From NCBI RefSeq assembly GCF_002160145.1, contig NZ_NFKA01000024.1, positions 1-42,029 of the forward strand: DNA of 42,029 nt, in the 5' to 3' direction. How positions within the stretch are numbered: position 1 is the stretch's first letter; each line of letters begins with the position of its first letter. Shown piece by piece: positions 1 to 9,230 of the stretch. The stretch comes from Gemmiger sp. An194 (GTDB lineage Bacteria > Bacillota > Clostridia > Oscillospirales > Ruminococcaceae). A model generated the notes under the pieces. It had not been told where the DNA came from and made no database searches. It saw only the letters and a program-made list of their open reading frames with translations. Both the position numbers and the translations under genes were made by a program.

Positions 1-57
1 CCACTCTGCGGCCTCCGATGCCAGTTCGCTGTGTTCCCTGAGTTTCAGAATTTCCAT
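1..57 (-). CDS. N-terminal fragment of a possible GNAT acetyltransferase (runs off the window)
   Basis: Only 19 codons are visible, starting at an ATG at 57 and leaving the window at its left edge. The peptide begins MEILKLREH and resembles the first residues of GNAT-family acetyltransferases carried by Clostridia mobile elements, but so short a piece cannot prove a family. A GAGGAAT ribosome binding site lies within the end of the preceding minus-strand gene, whose stop is 6 bases away, so the two are probably co-transcribed. The call is an inference from resemblance. Confidence 0.4.
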   Translation of the reverse strand, partial: MEILKLREHSELASEAAEW

Positions 58-63
58 AGCGTA

Positions 64-978
64 TCATTCCTCCTCATCTCCGCCCTTTTTAGAACGGCTC
101 TTGTAGACATTGTACTGGTTCTTGCACCGTGGGCTGCAAAAGGCAGCGTTGGATCGGCTGCCCAGGAACACCTTCTGGCAGTGCTTGCACAGGCGCAGGG
201 GCTGGTCACCGTCCACCAGCATGAAGCTGAACATCATCTGGATACCCAGCAGCAGGGAGTGAAAATCCCAGTAAATGGTGGGCTTATCCAGCAGCTCAAT
301 GTGGTATGTGGGGGCAATCCCGCCAAATGCGGCCATAGCCTTGCGGTGCAGCCCCCGTTCGTCCTCGCCCATGAAATCATAGTCATTGTAGTAGAAAAAG
401 GCGGTGGTCAGCGTAAAGGCCCAGTCCTTGAACTGTTGAGCAACCCACTCGTAGGGTTCCGCATATTCCCGCTGGAAGCTCATGTTTTTCGCCATCGGCT
501 CGTCCATGAAGGTCATGGTCAGGGCAATCATCGTCCGGTCACCGGACACATTCCACGTGGATTCTATGCCTTTCTTCACCAAGTCCAGCTGGTCAAAAGG
601 ATAAAACAGGGACAGGTATTTGTCTGTCGCCATGGATTCTTCCTTAATGAAGTGGTTTTTGGGCAGGTATACCGCCTCATAGTCCATAAAGGACGGCGTG
701 GTGGGCAGGGCGGTCATCAGCCCCAGCAGGCCGTACCGGGTGATAAACTCCATTACCGCCTTTTCCACTTCTGCTTCCGGCTTGCGCCCCATCATCAGCA
801 TCCCCACATTCAGCGCATCCAGCACAATGTTGGGGACCTCTTTCAGCGGATTGTAGACATCCGGCTTTGCGCTCTTGCCGGGGGTGATATACCGCTTGCC
901 ATCTTCCGCTGTTTTCAGCTCATAGTGATCGTACCGCACCCAATGGGAACGGGACTGTTCAAATAAATTTTTCATCAT
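64..978 (-). CDS. DUF6076-like protein with C-terminal zinc knuckle
   Basis: A 304-residue protein of unknown function. The C-terminal 40 residues carry a clear Cys4 zinc-knuckle (CKHC...CSPRC, near residues 263-285) followed by a basic tail, as in CGNR/DUF6076-type proteins often found in integrative elements of gut Firmicutes. The rest is rich in aromatic residues with no signal peptide or membrane segment, so it is probably cytosolic and may bind nucleic acid. The start is ATG at 978, or 975 since the protein begins MM, behind AAGGAGAAAGGG. It lies 31 bases downstream of a sigma-like gene and 6 bases upstream of the edge gene, suggesting one minus-strand operon. DUF6076 is assigned from memory of the family and is not certain. 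Confidence 0.55.
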   Translation of the reverse strand: MMKNLFEQSRSHWVRYDHYELKTAEDGKRYITPGKSAKPDVYNPLKEVPNIVLDALNVGMLMMGRKPEAEVEKAVMEFITRYGLLGLMTALPTTPSFMDYEAVYLPKNHFIKEESMATDKYLSLFYPFDQLDLVKKGIESTWNVSGDRTMIALTMTFMDEPMAKNMSFQREYAEPYEWVAQQFKDWAFTLTTAFFYYNDYDFMGEDERGLHRKAMAAFGGIAPTYHIELLDKPTIYWDFHSLLLGIQMMFSFMLVDGDQPLRLCKHCQKVFLGSRSNAAFCSPRCKNQYNVYKSRSKKGGDEEE

Positions 979-1009
979 ACACGCCCTTTCTCCTTAATCG
1001 TCCCAATTA

Positions 1010-1858
1010 TCAGGGGCGGTTTTTCTTTTTTCTGCGCTTGGTCTTATTCTCCCGCCGGATCACGGCGTCCTTGCCCCGTTTCCTTGCAATTTTCGAGTAT
1101 TCCTCCAAAAACTGGCGTTCCCGCAAGGTCAAGCTACTGCCATGCTCCTGCTTGCCACACAGATGGTCATACATCTGGCGCTGCAATTTTTTGTGGATGG
1201 TCTTTCGCAGCTTGCGGATATTGCGGTCAGACTGCCCACGGACAGCGGCAAGCCGGGTGGTGCTGTACAACCGCAAAGAGAGAAAATACAAAACTTCCTT
1301 GTGTTCCTCGCTTAGTTCCTCCACCATGCGGGAAATAAAGGGATCAGCGGTCAGGTTGTGCATCTCATAGGGGCAGTCAAACAGGATGTCCAGAAAGTTC
1401 CCGGCCATCAGCTGACGGTATGCGGGGTTGTTCATCCAGCGGGGAATGAGTTTCGGTTCCGGCACCGCCTGATATTCCAGCGGCACATCCCCACGGAAGT
1501 TTTCGTGGTCCCGTTCCCGGCGCTCCCGGTTCCGGTCCAGCTTGTTCCATTCCTCCACCACGGCCCGGAAATCCTTTTCGGTGCGTGCGGCTTCCTCCAG
1601 CCGCCGTATGGCCTCGGCCCGCAGCTCCCGTTTCAGTCGCTTTTCGCTGACCGGGGCGGCTTCTTCTTCCTCGGTTTCCAGTTCGGCATCATAATCGACG
1701 GGATGCTCGTCCTGCTCCAGCTCATTTTCCAGCTCGGCCAGACGTTCTTCCGCAAGCGCCTGTTCCAGCGTTTCTTCCGCCCCTGCGCCTGTCCCATTGT
1801 CCCATCCGGTGAAGCCACCCTCGGTATCCAGAAGCTCGTCATCAGACAGATACGCCAT
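1010..1858 (-). CDS. Sigma-factor-like (region 4 type) DNA-binding protein
   Basis: A 282-residue protein. The ATG at 1858 (MAYLSDDELL) is preferred over an in-frame ATG 20 codons upstream because AGAGGTGGGG sits directly before it. The N-terminal 100 residues are very acidic and glutamate-rich. Around residues 180-235 there is a helix-turn-helix resembling sigma-70 region 4 (EEHKEVLYFL...RNIRKLRKTIHKKL), and the C-terminus is strongly basic. Proteins of this plan occur in integrative and conjugative elements of Clostridia and are annotated as sigma-like or HTH proteins; whether it binds RNA polymerase cannot be seen. It heads the minus-strand group at the left edge. Base composition is lower in GC than the chromosomal block that begins near 2.1 kb. 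Confidence 0.6.
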   Translation of the reverse strand: MAYLSDDELLDTEGGFTGWDNGTGAGAEETLEQALAEERLAELENELEQDEHPVDYDAELETEEEEAAPVSEKRLKRELRAEAIRRLEEAARTEKDFRAVVEEWNKLDRNRERRERDHENFRGDVPLEYQAVPEPKLIPRWMNNPAYRQLMAGNFLDILFDCPYEMHNLTADPFISRMVEELSEEHKEVLYFLSLRLYSTTRLAAVRGQSDRNIRKLRKTIHKKLQRQMYDHLCGKQEHGSSLTLRERQFLEEYSKIARKRGKDAVIRRENKTKRRKKKNRP

Positions 1859-2163
1859 GACCCCACCTCTTTTAAAAAAAATATTTTGCGATTTTTCAAA
1901 AATGGTTCCGTTTTGCACCCCGGATTTCTCCTATTAGTGAAAGAGTAATCTGAAAACAAGTTACTTAGGTTACATTGGCTCGTTCATGCAGGAGAAAGGG
2001 GGCTTTCGCCATGTTCAGGCTTGACACAAAAAAGTAGTAACATAATCACAGGTTACAAGCAACGGAACTATAACAACAGTATACACCGGATGCACTGAAA
2101 GCGCAAGAAAGAGAGGTTCTATGGCAGATAAAAACGCCGTGTTTCTGACCCGGCACATTTGTT
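1859..2163. other. Intergenic junction between accessory DNA and the GC-rich block
   Basis: No gene is supported here. The stretch is AT-rich, separates divergent genes and probably holds both promoters. On the plus strand TTGACA occurs at 2021-2026, but no good -10 follows at 16-18 bases. An AAGAGAGG ribosome-binding-like site precedes an ATG at 2121 that is out of frame with the beta-glucosidase. The jump in base composition just after this stretch suggests that a mobile-element boundary lies in or near it. Confidence 0.4.
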
Positions 2164-4614
2164 ATGGAACAACCATTTACGCACAGCGGCACCCGCGACC
2201 CGGCCCCGAGCCCACGGGAACAGGAGAACGCCGCCCTGGCCCGCCAGGCGGCCGCCGCGGGGATCGTTTTGCTGAAAAACCGCGGTGTGCTGCCGCTGAA
2301 CCCCGGCGCGCCGGTAGCGCTGTTCGGCGCCGGGGCCGGGCGGACGGTCAAGGGCGGCACCGGTTCCGGCGATGTGAACAACCGGGCCAGCGTCTCGATC
2401 TGGCAGGGCCTCAAAGAGGCCGGCGTCCCGCTGACGAGCGAGGACTGGCTGGCCGACTGCGAGGCCCGCTATACCCGCGCGCGGGAAGACTGGCGGGCGC
2501 AGGTGCTGGCCGCCGCCAAACAGGTGGACAACCCGTTTGACGCCTACGCGACCCGCCCCTTTGCCCTGCCCGAGGGCCGCACCATCCGGCCGCAGGACCT
2601 CAAAGGCGCCAAAGCGGCCCTCTACGTCATCAGCCGCATCGCCGGCGAGGGAAAGGACCGCCGGCTGGAACCCGGCGACTACTACCTCAGCGACGCCGAG
2701 CGGGCCGACCTGCAAACGCTGGACGAAAGCGGCCTACCGGTGGTCCTGCTCCTCAACGCCGGCGGCCCGGTGGAACTCGCCGGCCTGCTGGACGGCATGC
2801 AGCATCTCGACGCCATTTTGCAGCTTTCCCAGCTCGGGCAGCAGGGCGGGCAGGCCGTGGCCGATGTGCTGCTGGGCCGCGCTGTGCCGGAGGGCAAGCT
2901 GACCGCCACCTGGGCCCGCCGGTACGACGACATCCCCTGCGCCCGCGCGTTCGGCAGCCTGAACGGCGATGTCAGCCAGGACACCTACCGCGACGGGGTC
3001 TATGTGGGCTACCGCTACTTTGACAGTTTCGGCGTCCGGCCGCTGTTCGCCTTCGGGTTCGGGCTGTCCTACACGACCTTTGCGCTGCGCGCCGCCGGGC
3101 TGGATGTCCAGCCGGGCCACCTGGCCGTGCAGGTGGAGGTGGCCAACACTGGCGCCCGCTTTGCCGGGCGGGAGGTTGCGCAGGTCTACCTCAGCGCCCC
3201 GCAGGGGGAACTGCCGCGGGAACGGCGGCTGGCCGGCTTTGCCAAGACCCGGCGGCTCGCCCCCGGCGAAACCCAGACCCTGACCCTCGAGATCCCGCAA
3301 AAGCAACTGGCGGCCTTCCACCCGGAACAGAACGCCTGGGTGGTGGACGCGGGCCTGTACGGCGTCTGGGTGGGCAACAGCAGCGACGCGCTGCGCCTGT
3401 GCGCGCTGCTCGAGGTGGATGCGGCGGTGACGATGGAGCGCACCCATCCGATCTGCCCGCCGCAGCACCCCATTGGGGAACTGGGCGCCGCCCCCGGTGC
3501 ACAGGACAGGGAAGCCGACCAGTGGCGCCAGAAAGTGGAGTACGACCTGCCGGTGTACAAGTTTGTGCCGGTGGCCCCGGCGGCCCCGGCGCCCGCCGCA
3601 CCGCTGTTGGCCGAAGGGGATTTGGACAGCCTGGTGCCGCTTTTGTACGGCAACATCACGGCGGGGGCCAGCACGCTGGGCTCGGCGGGGATCCGGGTGC
3701 CCGGTTCCGCCGGCGAGACCTCCGAAGCGCTGGAGGCCAGCCGCCAGATCCCCAGCCTGATTATGGCGGACGGCCCCGCCGGGCTGCGGCTGCGCCAGTG
3801 CTACCAGGCGGACCGCGCCACCGGCGAGGTCTACGGCGCCGGGGTGCTGGGCTCGCTCGAAAACGGCTTTCTGGAAGCGCCGCCCCGCCACGAGAGCGCC
3901 GACACCTACTACCAGTTCTGCACGGCGTTCCCGGTGGGCACCGCCCTGGCCCAGAGTTGGGACCCCGACCTGCTGGCGCAGGTGGGTCGCGCCGTCAGCC
4001 GCGAAATGGACGAGTTCCATGTGGATTTGTGGCTGGCCCCCGGCATGAACATCCAGCGCAACCCACTGTGCGGGCGCAACTTCGAGTATTATTCCGAGGA
4101 TCCGCTGCTCACCGGCACGCTGGCGGCGGCCATCACGGCCGGCGTGCAGGAATCCGGGCGGCACGGGGTGACCCTCAAGCATTTTGCCTGCAACAACCAG
4201 GAGGACAACCGTATGGCGGTGGACGCGCGGGTGTCAGAGCGCGCCCTGCGGGAAATTTACCTGCGCGGGTTTGAGATCGCGGTCAAAGCCGCCGCCCCGG
4301 CCGCCGTCCTGTCGGCCTACAATTGCATCAACGGGGTGCACGCCGCCAACAACCGGGACCTGTGCACCGTCGTGCTACGGCAGGAATGGGGCTTTGCCGG
4401 CCTGGTCATGTCGGACTGGAATACCACCGTGCCGCAGGACGGCTCCACACCCTGGCGGTGCGCCTGGGCCGGCAACGACGTCATCATGCCGGGCAACCCC
4501 CACGATGATGCCGACATCCGGGCCGCCCTCGCGGACGGCCGCCTGCCCGAAACCGCTGCCCGCCAGTCCGCCGCCCGCCTGATCGCCCTGGCCAGCGCCC
4601 TGCGCGGGGGGTGA
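2164..4614 (+). CDS. Glycoside hydrolase family 3 beta-glucosidase, domain-swapped type
   Basis: An 816-residue cytosolic glycosidase expected to release glucose from beta-glucosides. The domain order is inverted relative to most GH3 enzymes, as known for Ruminococcus albus and Butyrivibrio beta-glucosidases. The C-terminal-type alpha/beta domain comes first (about 25-245, with GIVLLKN and GTGSGDVNN), then a fibronectin-III-like domain (about 300-395), then the TIM-barrel domain (about 500-810, with MADGPAGLR, KHFACNNQEDNR and VMSDW). In VMSDW, Asp751 is the expected nucleophile. There is no signal peptide. The ATG at 2164 has no clear ribosome binding site, and the frame is closed upstream at 2146. 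A better Shine-Dalgarno lies before an overlapping ATG at 2121 in another frame, so the extreme 5' end is uncertain. A GC-rich hairpin follows at 4683. Confidence 0.9.
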   Translation: MEQPFTHSGTRDPAPSPREQENAALARQAAAAGIVLLKNRGVLPLNPGAPVALFGAGAGRTVKGGTGSGDVNNRASVSIWQGLKEAGVPLTSEDWLADCEARYTRAREDWRAQVLAAAKQVDNPFDAYATRPFALPEGRTIRPQDLKGAKAALYVISRIAGEGKDRRLEPGDYYLSDAERADLQTLDESGLPVVLLLNAGGPVELAGLLDGMQHLDAILQLSQLGQQGGQAVADVLLGRAVPEGKLTATWARRYDDIPCARAFGSLNGDVSQDTYRDGVYVGYRYFDSFGVRPLFAFGFGLSYTTFALRAAGLDVQPGHLAVQVEVANTGARFAGREVAQVYLSAPQGELPRERRLAGFAKTRRLAPGETQTLTLEIPQKQLAAFHPEQNAWVVDAGLYGVWVGNSSDALRLCALLEVDAAVTMERTHPICPPQHPIGELGAAPGAQDREADQWRQKVEYDLPVYKFVPVAPAAPAPAAPLLAEGDLDSLVPLLYGNITAGASTLGSAGIRVPGSAGETSEALEASRQIPSLIMADGPAGLRLRQCYQADRATGEVYGAGVLGSLENGFLEAPPRHESADTYYQFCTAFPVGTALAQSWDPDLLAQVGRAVSREMDEFHVDLWLAPGMNIQRNPLCGRNFEYYSEDPLLTGTLAAAITAGVQESGRHGVTLKHFACNNQEDNRMAVDARVSERALREIYLRGFEIAVKAAAPAAVLSAYNCINGVHAANNRDLCTVVLRQEWGFAGLVMSDWNTTVPQDGSTPWRCAWAGNDVIMPGNPHDDADIRAALADGRLPETAARQSAARLIALASALRGG

Positions 4615-4682
4615 GCACCGGACGGCCGTGACTTTGGGAGATTTCTTTCACACGCTGACATTCTTCTGTCTTGTATAGTACG

Positions 4683-4732
4683 CGGCGCGGGGATTTGTGC
4701 ACGCCACACAAATCCCCGCGCCGTTTCGGTTT
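4683..4732 (+). terminator. Intrinsic terminator after the beta-glucosidase
   Basis: A perfect 17-bp stem (4683-4699 with 4707-4723) and a 7-base loop, followed by a weak T-rich tail. It lies 68 bases after the GH3 stop and before the peptidase promoter, so it separates the two transcripts. The poor T-run lowers certainty. Confidence 0.7.
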
Positions 4733-4834
4733 CAGCCCCATCGGCGGATGCGCGCTTTTCTGTGTTGCTTGCAGCGTTGGCGCTGTAAATCCATACCAAA
4801 TAGAACGCAAACCGGACAGAATCGACAAACCAAA

Positions 4835-4863
4835 TTGACAAAACCGGTGCTACCTTTTACAGT
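4835..4863 (+). promoter_or_regulatory. Sigma-70 type promoter of the M16 peptidase gene
   Basis: TTGACA at 4835-4840 is a perfect -35, followed after exactly 17 bases by TACAGT at 4858-4863. It lies 80 bases before the peptidase start and downstream of the GH3 terminator, so the peptidase and the UPF0597 gene probably form their own transcript. Confidence 0.75.
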
Positions 4864-4943
4864 AAGTATAAGAAGCGGACAATTCGCGCCTGCCGCCCCC
4901 GGGACGGCCGCTATTTTCATTGCAGAAAGCGAGGGAACCACCC

Positions 4944-7826
4944 ATGAACACACTCCTTCACGGTTTTACCGAAATCCGGCAGGCCCCGCTGCCCGAGCTC
5001 GACGCCACCCTACACGAGATGGAACACACGCAGACCGGCGCGCGGCTGGTCTGGCTCGAGCGGGACGAGGAGAATAAAACCTTTGGCATCGCCTTCCCCA
5101 CCCTGCCAAAAGACGACACCGGCGTCTTTCATATCCTCGAGCACTCGGTGCTCTGCGGGTCGGACCGCTACCCGGTCAAGGAGCCCTTCGTCGAGCTGCT
5201 CAAACACTCGATGAACACCTTTTTGAATGCGCTGACCTTCCCGGACAAGACGCTGTACCCCATTTCCAGCCGCAACCCCAAGGACTTTCTGACCCTGATG
5301 CGGGTGTATCTCGACGCTGTGTTCCACCCGGCCATCTACCACAACCCCGCCATCTTCCGGCAGGAGGGCTGGCGGTACGAGTTTGACGCCGACGGCCAGC
5401 CCCACTACAAAGGCGTCGTGTTCAACGAGATGAAGGGCGCGTTCGCCGATGCGGATGAGCTGGAGACGAACGCCCTCAACCGTGCCCTCTTTCCCGACAC
5501 GCCCTACCGGTTTGTGTCGGGCGGCGACCCGGCCTGCATTCCAGACCTGACTTACGAACAGTTTTTGGCCGCCCACCGCAAGTTCTATGCGCCCTCCAAT
5601 GCGCTGATCTTTCTGGACGGCGCCGTGGACCTGGACACCGTGCTGCGGGTGCTGGATGAGGAATATCTGCGCAGTTTTGCGCGCAGCGAGCGCACGGTGT
5701 TCCCGCCGCTGCAAGCCCCGGTGGACGGCGGCGTGCAGCGCATCGAGTACGAGGTGGCCAGCGAGGCCGAGGAGCCCGGCCGCACCCGTCTGGGCTACGG
5801 CTTTGTGCTGGGCAGCTACGCCGACCGCGAGACGCTGGTGGCCGCCGGGGTGCTGGCCCAGGTGCTGGCCGGCGACAACGAATCCCCGCTGTGCCGGGCA
5901 GTTTTGTCCCGCCAGCTGGCCAAGGACCTGATGCTGCGGGTGTATGACAGCGTAGCCCAGCCCTGGCTGCAAATGGAGATCACCGACCTGCACGCCGAGA
6001 ACGCGGCCGCCGCCGAGCAGGCGGTTCTGGACGAGCTGCGCCGCCTGGCCGAGCAGGGCATCGACCGCGCCAAGCTGGAAGCCGCCCTGGCCCGGCGGGA
6101 ATTTGAGATGCGGGAGCGGGATTCCGGCCCCTACACGCCGGGCGTGGGCCTGTGTATGCAGACGCTGGAAAGCTGGCTGTACGGCGGCCAGCCGGAAGCC
6201 AACTTGCAGGTGGGCGCGCTGTTCGACAGCCTGCGCGCCAAGATGCGCGAGGGCTACTTTGAGGAGCTGCTGCGGCGCATCTTCCTTGAAAACCCGCACA
6301 AGGCCAAGGTGGTGCTGACCCCGAGCCACACCGCCGGCGAGGCCCGCCGCCAGGCCGAGGCTGACCGTCTGGCCCGGGAGGCCGCCGCCTGGACCGAAGC
6401 CGACCGCACCGCGCTGCAACAAAAGCAGCAGGAGCTGGACGCCTGGCAGCAAACGCCGGACAGCCCCGAAGCGCTGGCCACGCTGCCCAGCCTGACGCTG
6501 GCCGACCTGCCCGCCGCCCCCACCGACCTGCCGCTGGAAACGGCCACATGGGCGGGGATTCCGGTGCTGCGGCACCGGGTCAAGACGCGGGGCATTGTCT
6601 ACGTGACCTTCTACTTGGACGCCGACGGCCTGCGCCCCGAGCAGATGAGCGAGCTCGGCTATCTGTGCCAGTTGCTGGGCCACCTGCCCACCCGGCATTA
6701 CACGGCAGAACAGCTCAACGACTGCATCCGGCTGACCTGCGGCGAACTGCGATTTTACGCCACCGCCTATGCGATCCCCGGCGAGACCGACCGCTGCCAT
6801 GTCAAGCTCTGCCTGAGCCTGAGCGCGCTGGAGCCCAAGCTAGACGCAGCGCTGGACCTGGCCGCCGAGGTGCTGACCACCACCGACCTGAGCGCCGAGC
6901 CTGCCGCCCGAGACATTCTGCGCCAGCTGCGGACGCAGCGGATGCAGAACTGCATCATGGCCGGGCACAATGTGGGCATTGGCCGGCTGGCGGCGCAGTT
7001 CTCGGCTGCCGGCGCGGCGCAGGAATATCTGACCGGGTTTGCGGGCTACCAGTGGGTCAAAGCCCAGGAGGATCATTGGGACTGGGCCGCCCTGCGCCCG
7101 GCCTTGCAAAGCCTGCTGGACGCCATCGCCTGCCAGGCCCGGCTGACGCTGGCCGTGACCACCGACCATGACCTGGCCGGGCAGACCGCCGCCCGGCTGG
7201 CCGCGGCCCTGCCCGCAGGCGCCGCCGCCCCCGAAGCCACCGCGCTGGCCCCCTGGGGCGCGCGGCGGGAGGGCATCGCCATCCCGGCCGACATCGCTTT
7301 TGCCTGCTGCGGCGGCAACGTTCTGGCAGGCGGGCAGCCCTACACCGGCGCCTGGCAGCTGGCATCCAAGCTGCTGGGGCTTGAATACCTGTGGAACGCC
7401 GTGCGGGTACAGGGCGGCGCTTACGGCACCGGGCTGGCGGTGCGGGACACCGGCCTGGCGGCCTGCTGGTCCTACCGCGACCCGCGGGGCGTGCAGAGCT
7501 TGCAGGCCTATACCCGCTGCGCGGAATTTCTGCGCCAGTTCTGCCGGGAGGGCCGCGATTTGACGGGCCTCATCATCGGCGCAGTGTCGGACAGCGAGCC
7601 GCTGCTCTCGCCCCAGGCCCAGGGCACCACCGCCGACACCTGGTACTGGCAGGGCGTGGACTACGCCGAGCGCTGTCGCCGCCGCAAAGCGCTACTGTCC
7701 GCCACGCCGGACACGCTGCTGGCCCTGGCCGACGCGCTTGAAACGGCGCTGCAAGGCGGCGTCTGCGTAGTGGGCGGCCGGCCCCAGTTGGAAGCCTGCG
7801 GCCTGGACCACATCGAGAGCGTTTGA
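4944..7826 (+). CDS. Insulinase-like zinc metallopeptidase, M16C (presequence-protease type)
   Basis: A 960-residue cytosolic peptidase related to PreP/Cym1, which degrade peptides inside a closed chamber made of two homologous halves. The inverted zinc motif HxxEH is present (His63, Glu66, His67, in HILEHSVLCGS). The following LLKHSMNTFLNA and KDFLTLMRVYLDAVFHP segments are typical of M16C. The length matches the family. The start at 4944 has GCGAGGGAA eight bases upstream; an in-frame TTG at 4920 is less likely. It has its own promoter (4835) and is followed after 21 bases by the UPF0597 gene, whose Shine-Dalgarno GAGGAGG lies in that gap, so the two are likely co-transcribed. The substrate is unknown. 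Confidence 0.92.
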   Translation: MNTLLHGFTEIRQAPLPELDATLHEMEHTQTGARLVWLERDEENKTFGIAFPTLPKDDTGVFHILEHSVLCGSDRYPVKEPFVELLKHSMNTFLNALTFPDKTLYPISSRNPKDFLTLMRVYLDAVFHPAIYHNPAIFRQEGWRYEFDADGQPHYKGVVFNEMKGAFADADELETNALNRALFPDTPYRFVSGGDPACIPDLTYEQFLAAHRKFYAPSNALIFLDGAVDLDTVLRVLDEEYLRSFARSERTVFPPLQAPVDGGVQRIEYEVASEAEEPGRTRLGYGFVLGSYADRETLVAAGVLAQVLAGDNESPLCRAVLSRQLAKDLMLRVYDSVAQPWLQMEITDLHAENAAAAEQAVLDELRRLAEQGIDRAKLEAALARREFEMRERDSGPYTPGVGLCMQTLESWLYGGQPEANLQVGALFDSLRAKMREGYFEELLRRIFLENPHKAKVVLTPSHTAGEARRQAEADRLAREAAAWTEADRTALQQKQQELDAWQQTPDSPEALATLPSLTLADLPAAPTDLPLETATWAGIPVLRHRVKTRGIVYVTFYLDADGLRPEQMSELGYLCQLLGHLPTRHYTAEQLNDCIRLTCGELRFYATAYAIPGETDRCHVKLCLSLSALEPKLDAALDLAAEVLTTTDLSAEPAARDILRQLRTQRMQNCIMAGHNVGIGRLAAQFSAAGAAQEYLTGFAGYQWVKAQEDHWDWAALRPALQSLLDAIACQARLTLAVTTDHDLAGQTAARLAAALPAGAAAPEATALAPWGARREGIAIPADIAFACCGGNVLAGGQPYTGAWQLASKLLGLEYLWNAVRVQGGAYGTGLAVRDTGLAACWSYRDPRGVQSLQAYTRCAEFLRQFCREGRDLTGLIIGAVSDSEPLLSPQAQGTTADTWYWQGVDYAERCRRRKALLSATPDTLLALADALETALQGGVCVVGGRPQLEACGLDHIESV

Positions 7827-7847
7827 AAGGCCACTGAGGAGGATACC

Positions 7848-9125
7848 ATGGAGGACAAAATCTACAGCGAATACTGTGCCATCCTGGCCGAGGAATTGCA
7901 GCCCGCGATGGGCTGCACCGAGCCCATTGCCGTGGCCTACTGCGCCGCGTTGGCCCGCAAGACGCTGGGCTGCCTGCCGGAGGATGTGCAGGTGTACGCC
8001 AGCGCCAACATCATCAAGAACGTCAAGAGCGTTGTCGTGCCCAACACCGGCGGCCAGCGCGGGCTGACCGTCGCCGCCGCCGCGGGCATTGTGGCGGGCG
8101 ACGCCGACGCCAAATTGCAGGTGCTGGCCGGCATCACGCCGGAGCAGGTGGAAGAGATCGCAGCCTATGAAAAGCGGGGCATCGTCCACGTCCACCCGTC
8201 GGACAAAGACTTTATTTTTGACATCCAGGTGCGGGTTTCGAGCGGCGGCCACACCGCCTTTGCCGAGATCGCCGGCTTCCACACCAACGTCATCCGGCTG
8301 GAACAGGACGGCGCCGTGCTGCTCGACCGCCCCTACACCGAGGAAGGCCCCAAGCACGCCACCGACCGCAGCCTTTTGACGGTGGAGCGCATCGTCGAGT
8401 TTGCGGACGCCGTTAAGATCGCCGACGTGCAGCCGGTGTTGCAGCGGCAGATCGATTGCAACACCGCCATTGCCCGGGAGGGCCTGCAGGGCCAATGGGG
8501 CGCAAACATCGGGCGGATTTTGCTGGAATCCTACGGCGACTCCACCCACAATCGGGCCAAGGCCTGGGCCGCCGCCGGGTCGGATGCCCGGATGAACGGC
8601 TGCGAGCTGCCGGTGGTCATCAACTCGGGCAGCGGCAACCAGGGGCTGACCGCCTCGCTGCCGGTCATCATTTACGCCCGGGCGCTGGGCTCGGCGCAGG
8701 AGGAACTTTACCGGGCGCTGGTGGTTTCAAACCTGGTGACCATTCACCTGAAAACCGGCATCGGCAGCCTGTCCGCCTACTGCGGGGCCACCGCCGCCGG
8801 GTGCGGTGCCGGGGCCGGGGTGTGCTACCTGCACGGCGGCCGGTACAAGGAGATCGCCCACACCATCGTCAACGCGGTGGCCATCGACTCGGGCATGATC
8901 TGCGACGGCGCCAAGGCCAGCTGCGCGGCCAAGATCGCCTCGGCGGTGGAGGCGGGGTTGCTTGGCTGGAAGATGCAGCAGCACCACAGCCAGTTTTACG
9001 GCGGCGACGGCATTGTGGTCAAGGGCGTTGAGAACACCATCCGCAATGTGGGCACCCTGGCCAGCGAGGGAATGCGGGAGACCGACCGCACGATCATCCG
9101 GCTGATGACCAGCGGGATGTGCTGA
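7848..9125 (+). CDS. UPF0597 / serine dehydratase alpha-like protein (cysteine desulfidase type)
   Basis: A 425-residue protein of the UPF0597 family (YhaM/CyuA-like), related to the alpha chain of iron-sulfur L-serine dehydratase. Characterised members act as L-cysteine desulfidases releasing pyruvate, ammonia and sulfide; here that role is inferred from family. The conserved N-terminal GCTEPIAVAY motif (Cys24), the INSGSGNQGLTASLP segment and the late Cys-rich MICDGAKASCAAK stretch, which may carry the cluster ligands, are all present. Length is normal and there is no signal peptide. The ATG at 7848 follows GAGGAGG by six bases. It is the last gene of the plus-strand unit, and a strong bidirectional terminator follows at 9181. 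Confidence 0.88.
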   Translation: MEDKIYSEYCAILAEELQPAMGCTEPIAVAYCAALARKTLGCLPEDVQVYASANIIKNVKSVVVPNTGGQRGLTVAAAAGIVAGDADAKLQVLAGITPEQVEEIAAYEKRGIVHVHPSDKDFIFDIQVRVSSGGHTAFAEIAGFHTNVIRLEQDGAVLLDRPYTEEGPKHATDRSLLTVERIVEFADAVKIADVQPVLQRQIDCNTAIAREGLQGQWGANIGRILLESYGDSTHNRAKAWAAAGSDARMNGCELPVVINSGSGNQGLTASLPVIIYARALGSAQEELYRALVVSNLVTIHLKTGIGSLSAYCGATAAGCGAGAGVCYLHGGRYKEIAHTIVNAVAIDSGMICDGAKASCAAKIASAVEAGLLGWKMQQHHSQFYGGDGIVVKGVENTIRNVGTLASEGMRETDRTIIRLMTSGMC

Positions 9126-9180
9126 GAGGCAAGCCAGCCAAAGCCTCGCCGCCGGCGCCAAACCCAAACGAATAGCAATA

Positions 9181-9230
9181 AAAACCGGCCTGCCGGGAGA
9201 TCGAGAGATGTCCCCGGCAGGCCGGTTTTT
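9181..9230. terminator. Bidirectional intrinsic terminator between convergent genes
   Basis: A 17-bp perfect stem (9181-9197 with 9213-9229) flanked by A-rich sequence on the left and five T residues on the right, so it can stop transcripts from both sides. It sits between the UPF0597 gene and the convergent LytTR gene, whose stop codon begins at the last base of the structure. Confidence 0.9.

Noticed and set aside
2734-4182. Long minus-strand frame opposite the beta-glucosidase, and similar long frames opposite the peptidase and ABC genes
   Set aside because: In very GC-rich DNA, shadows of real genes stay open for long distances; these have Gly/Arg/His-rich composition and no start signals.
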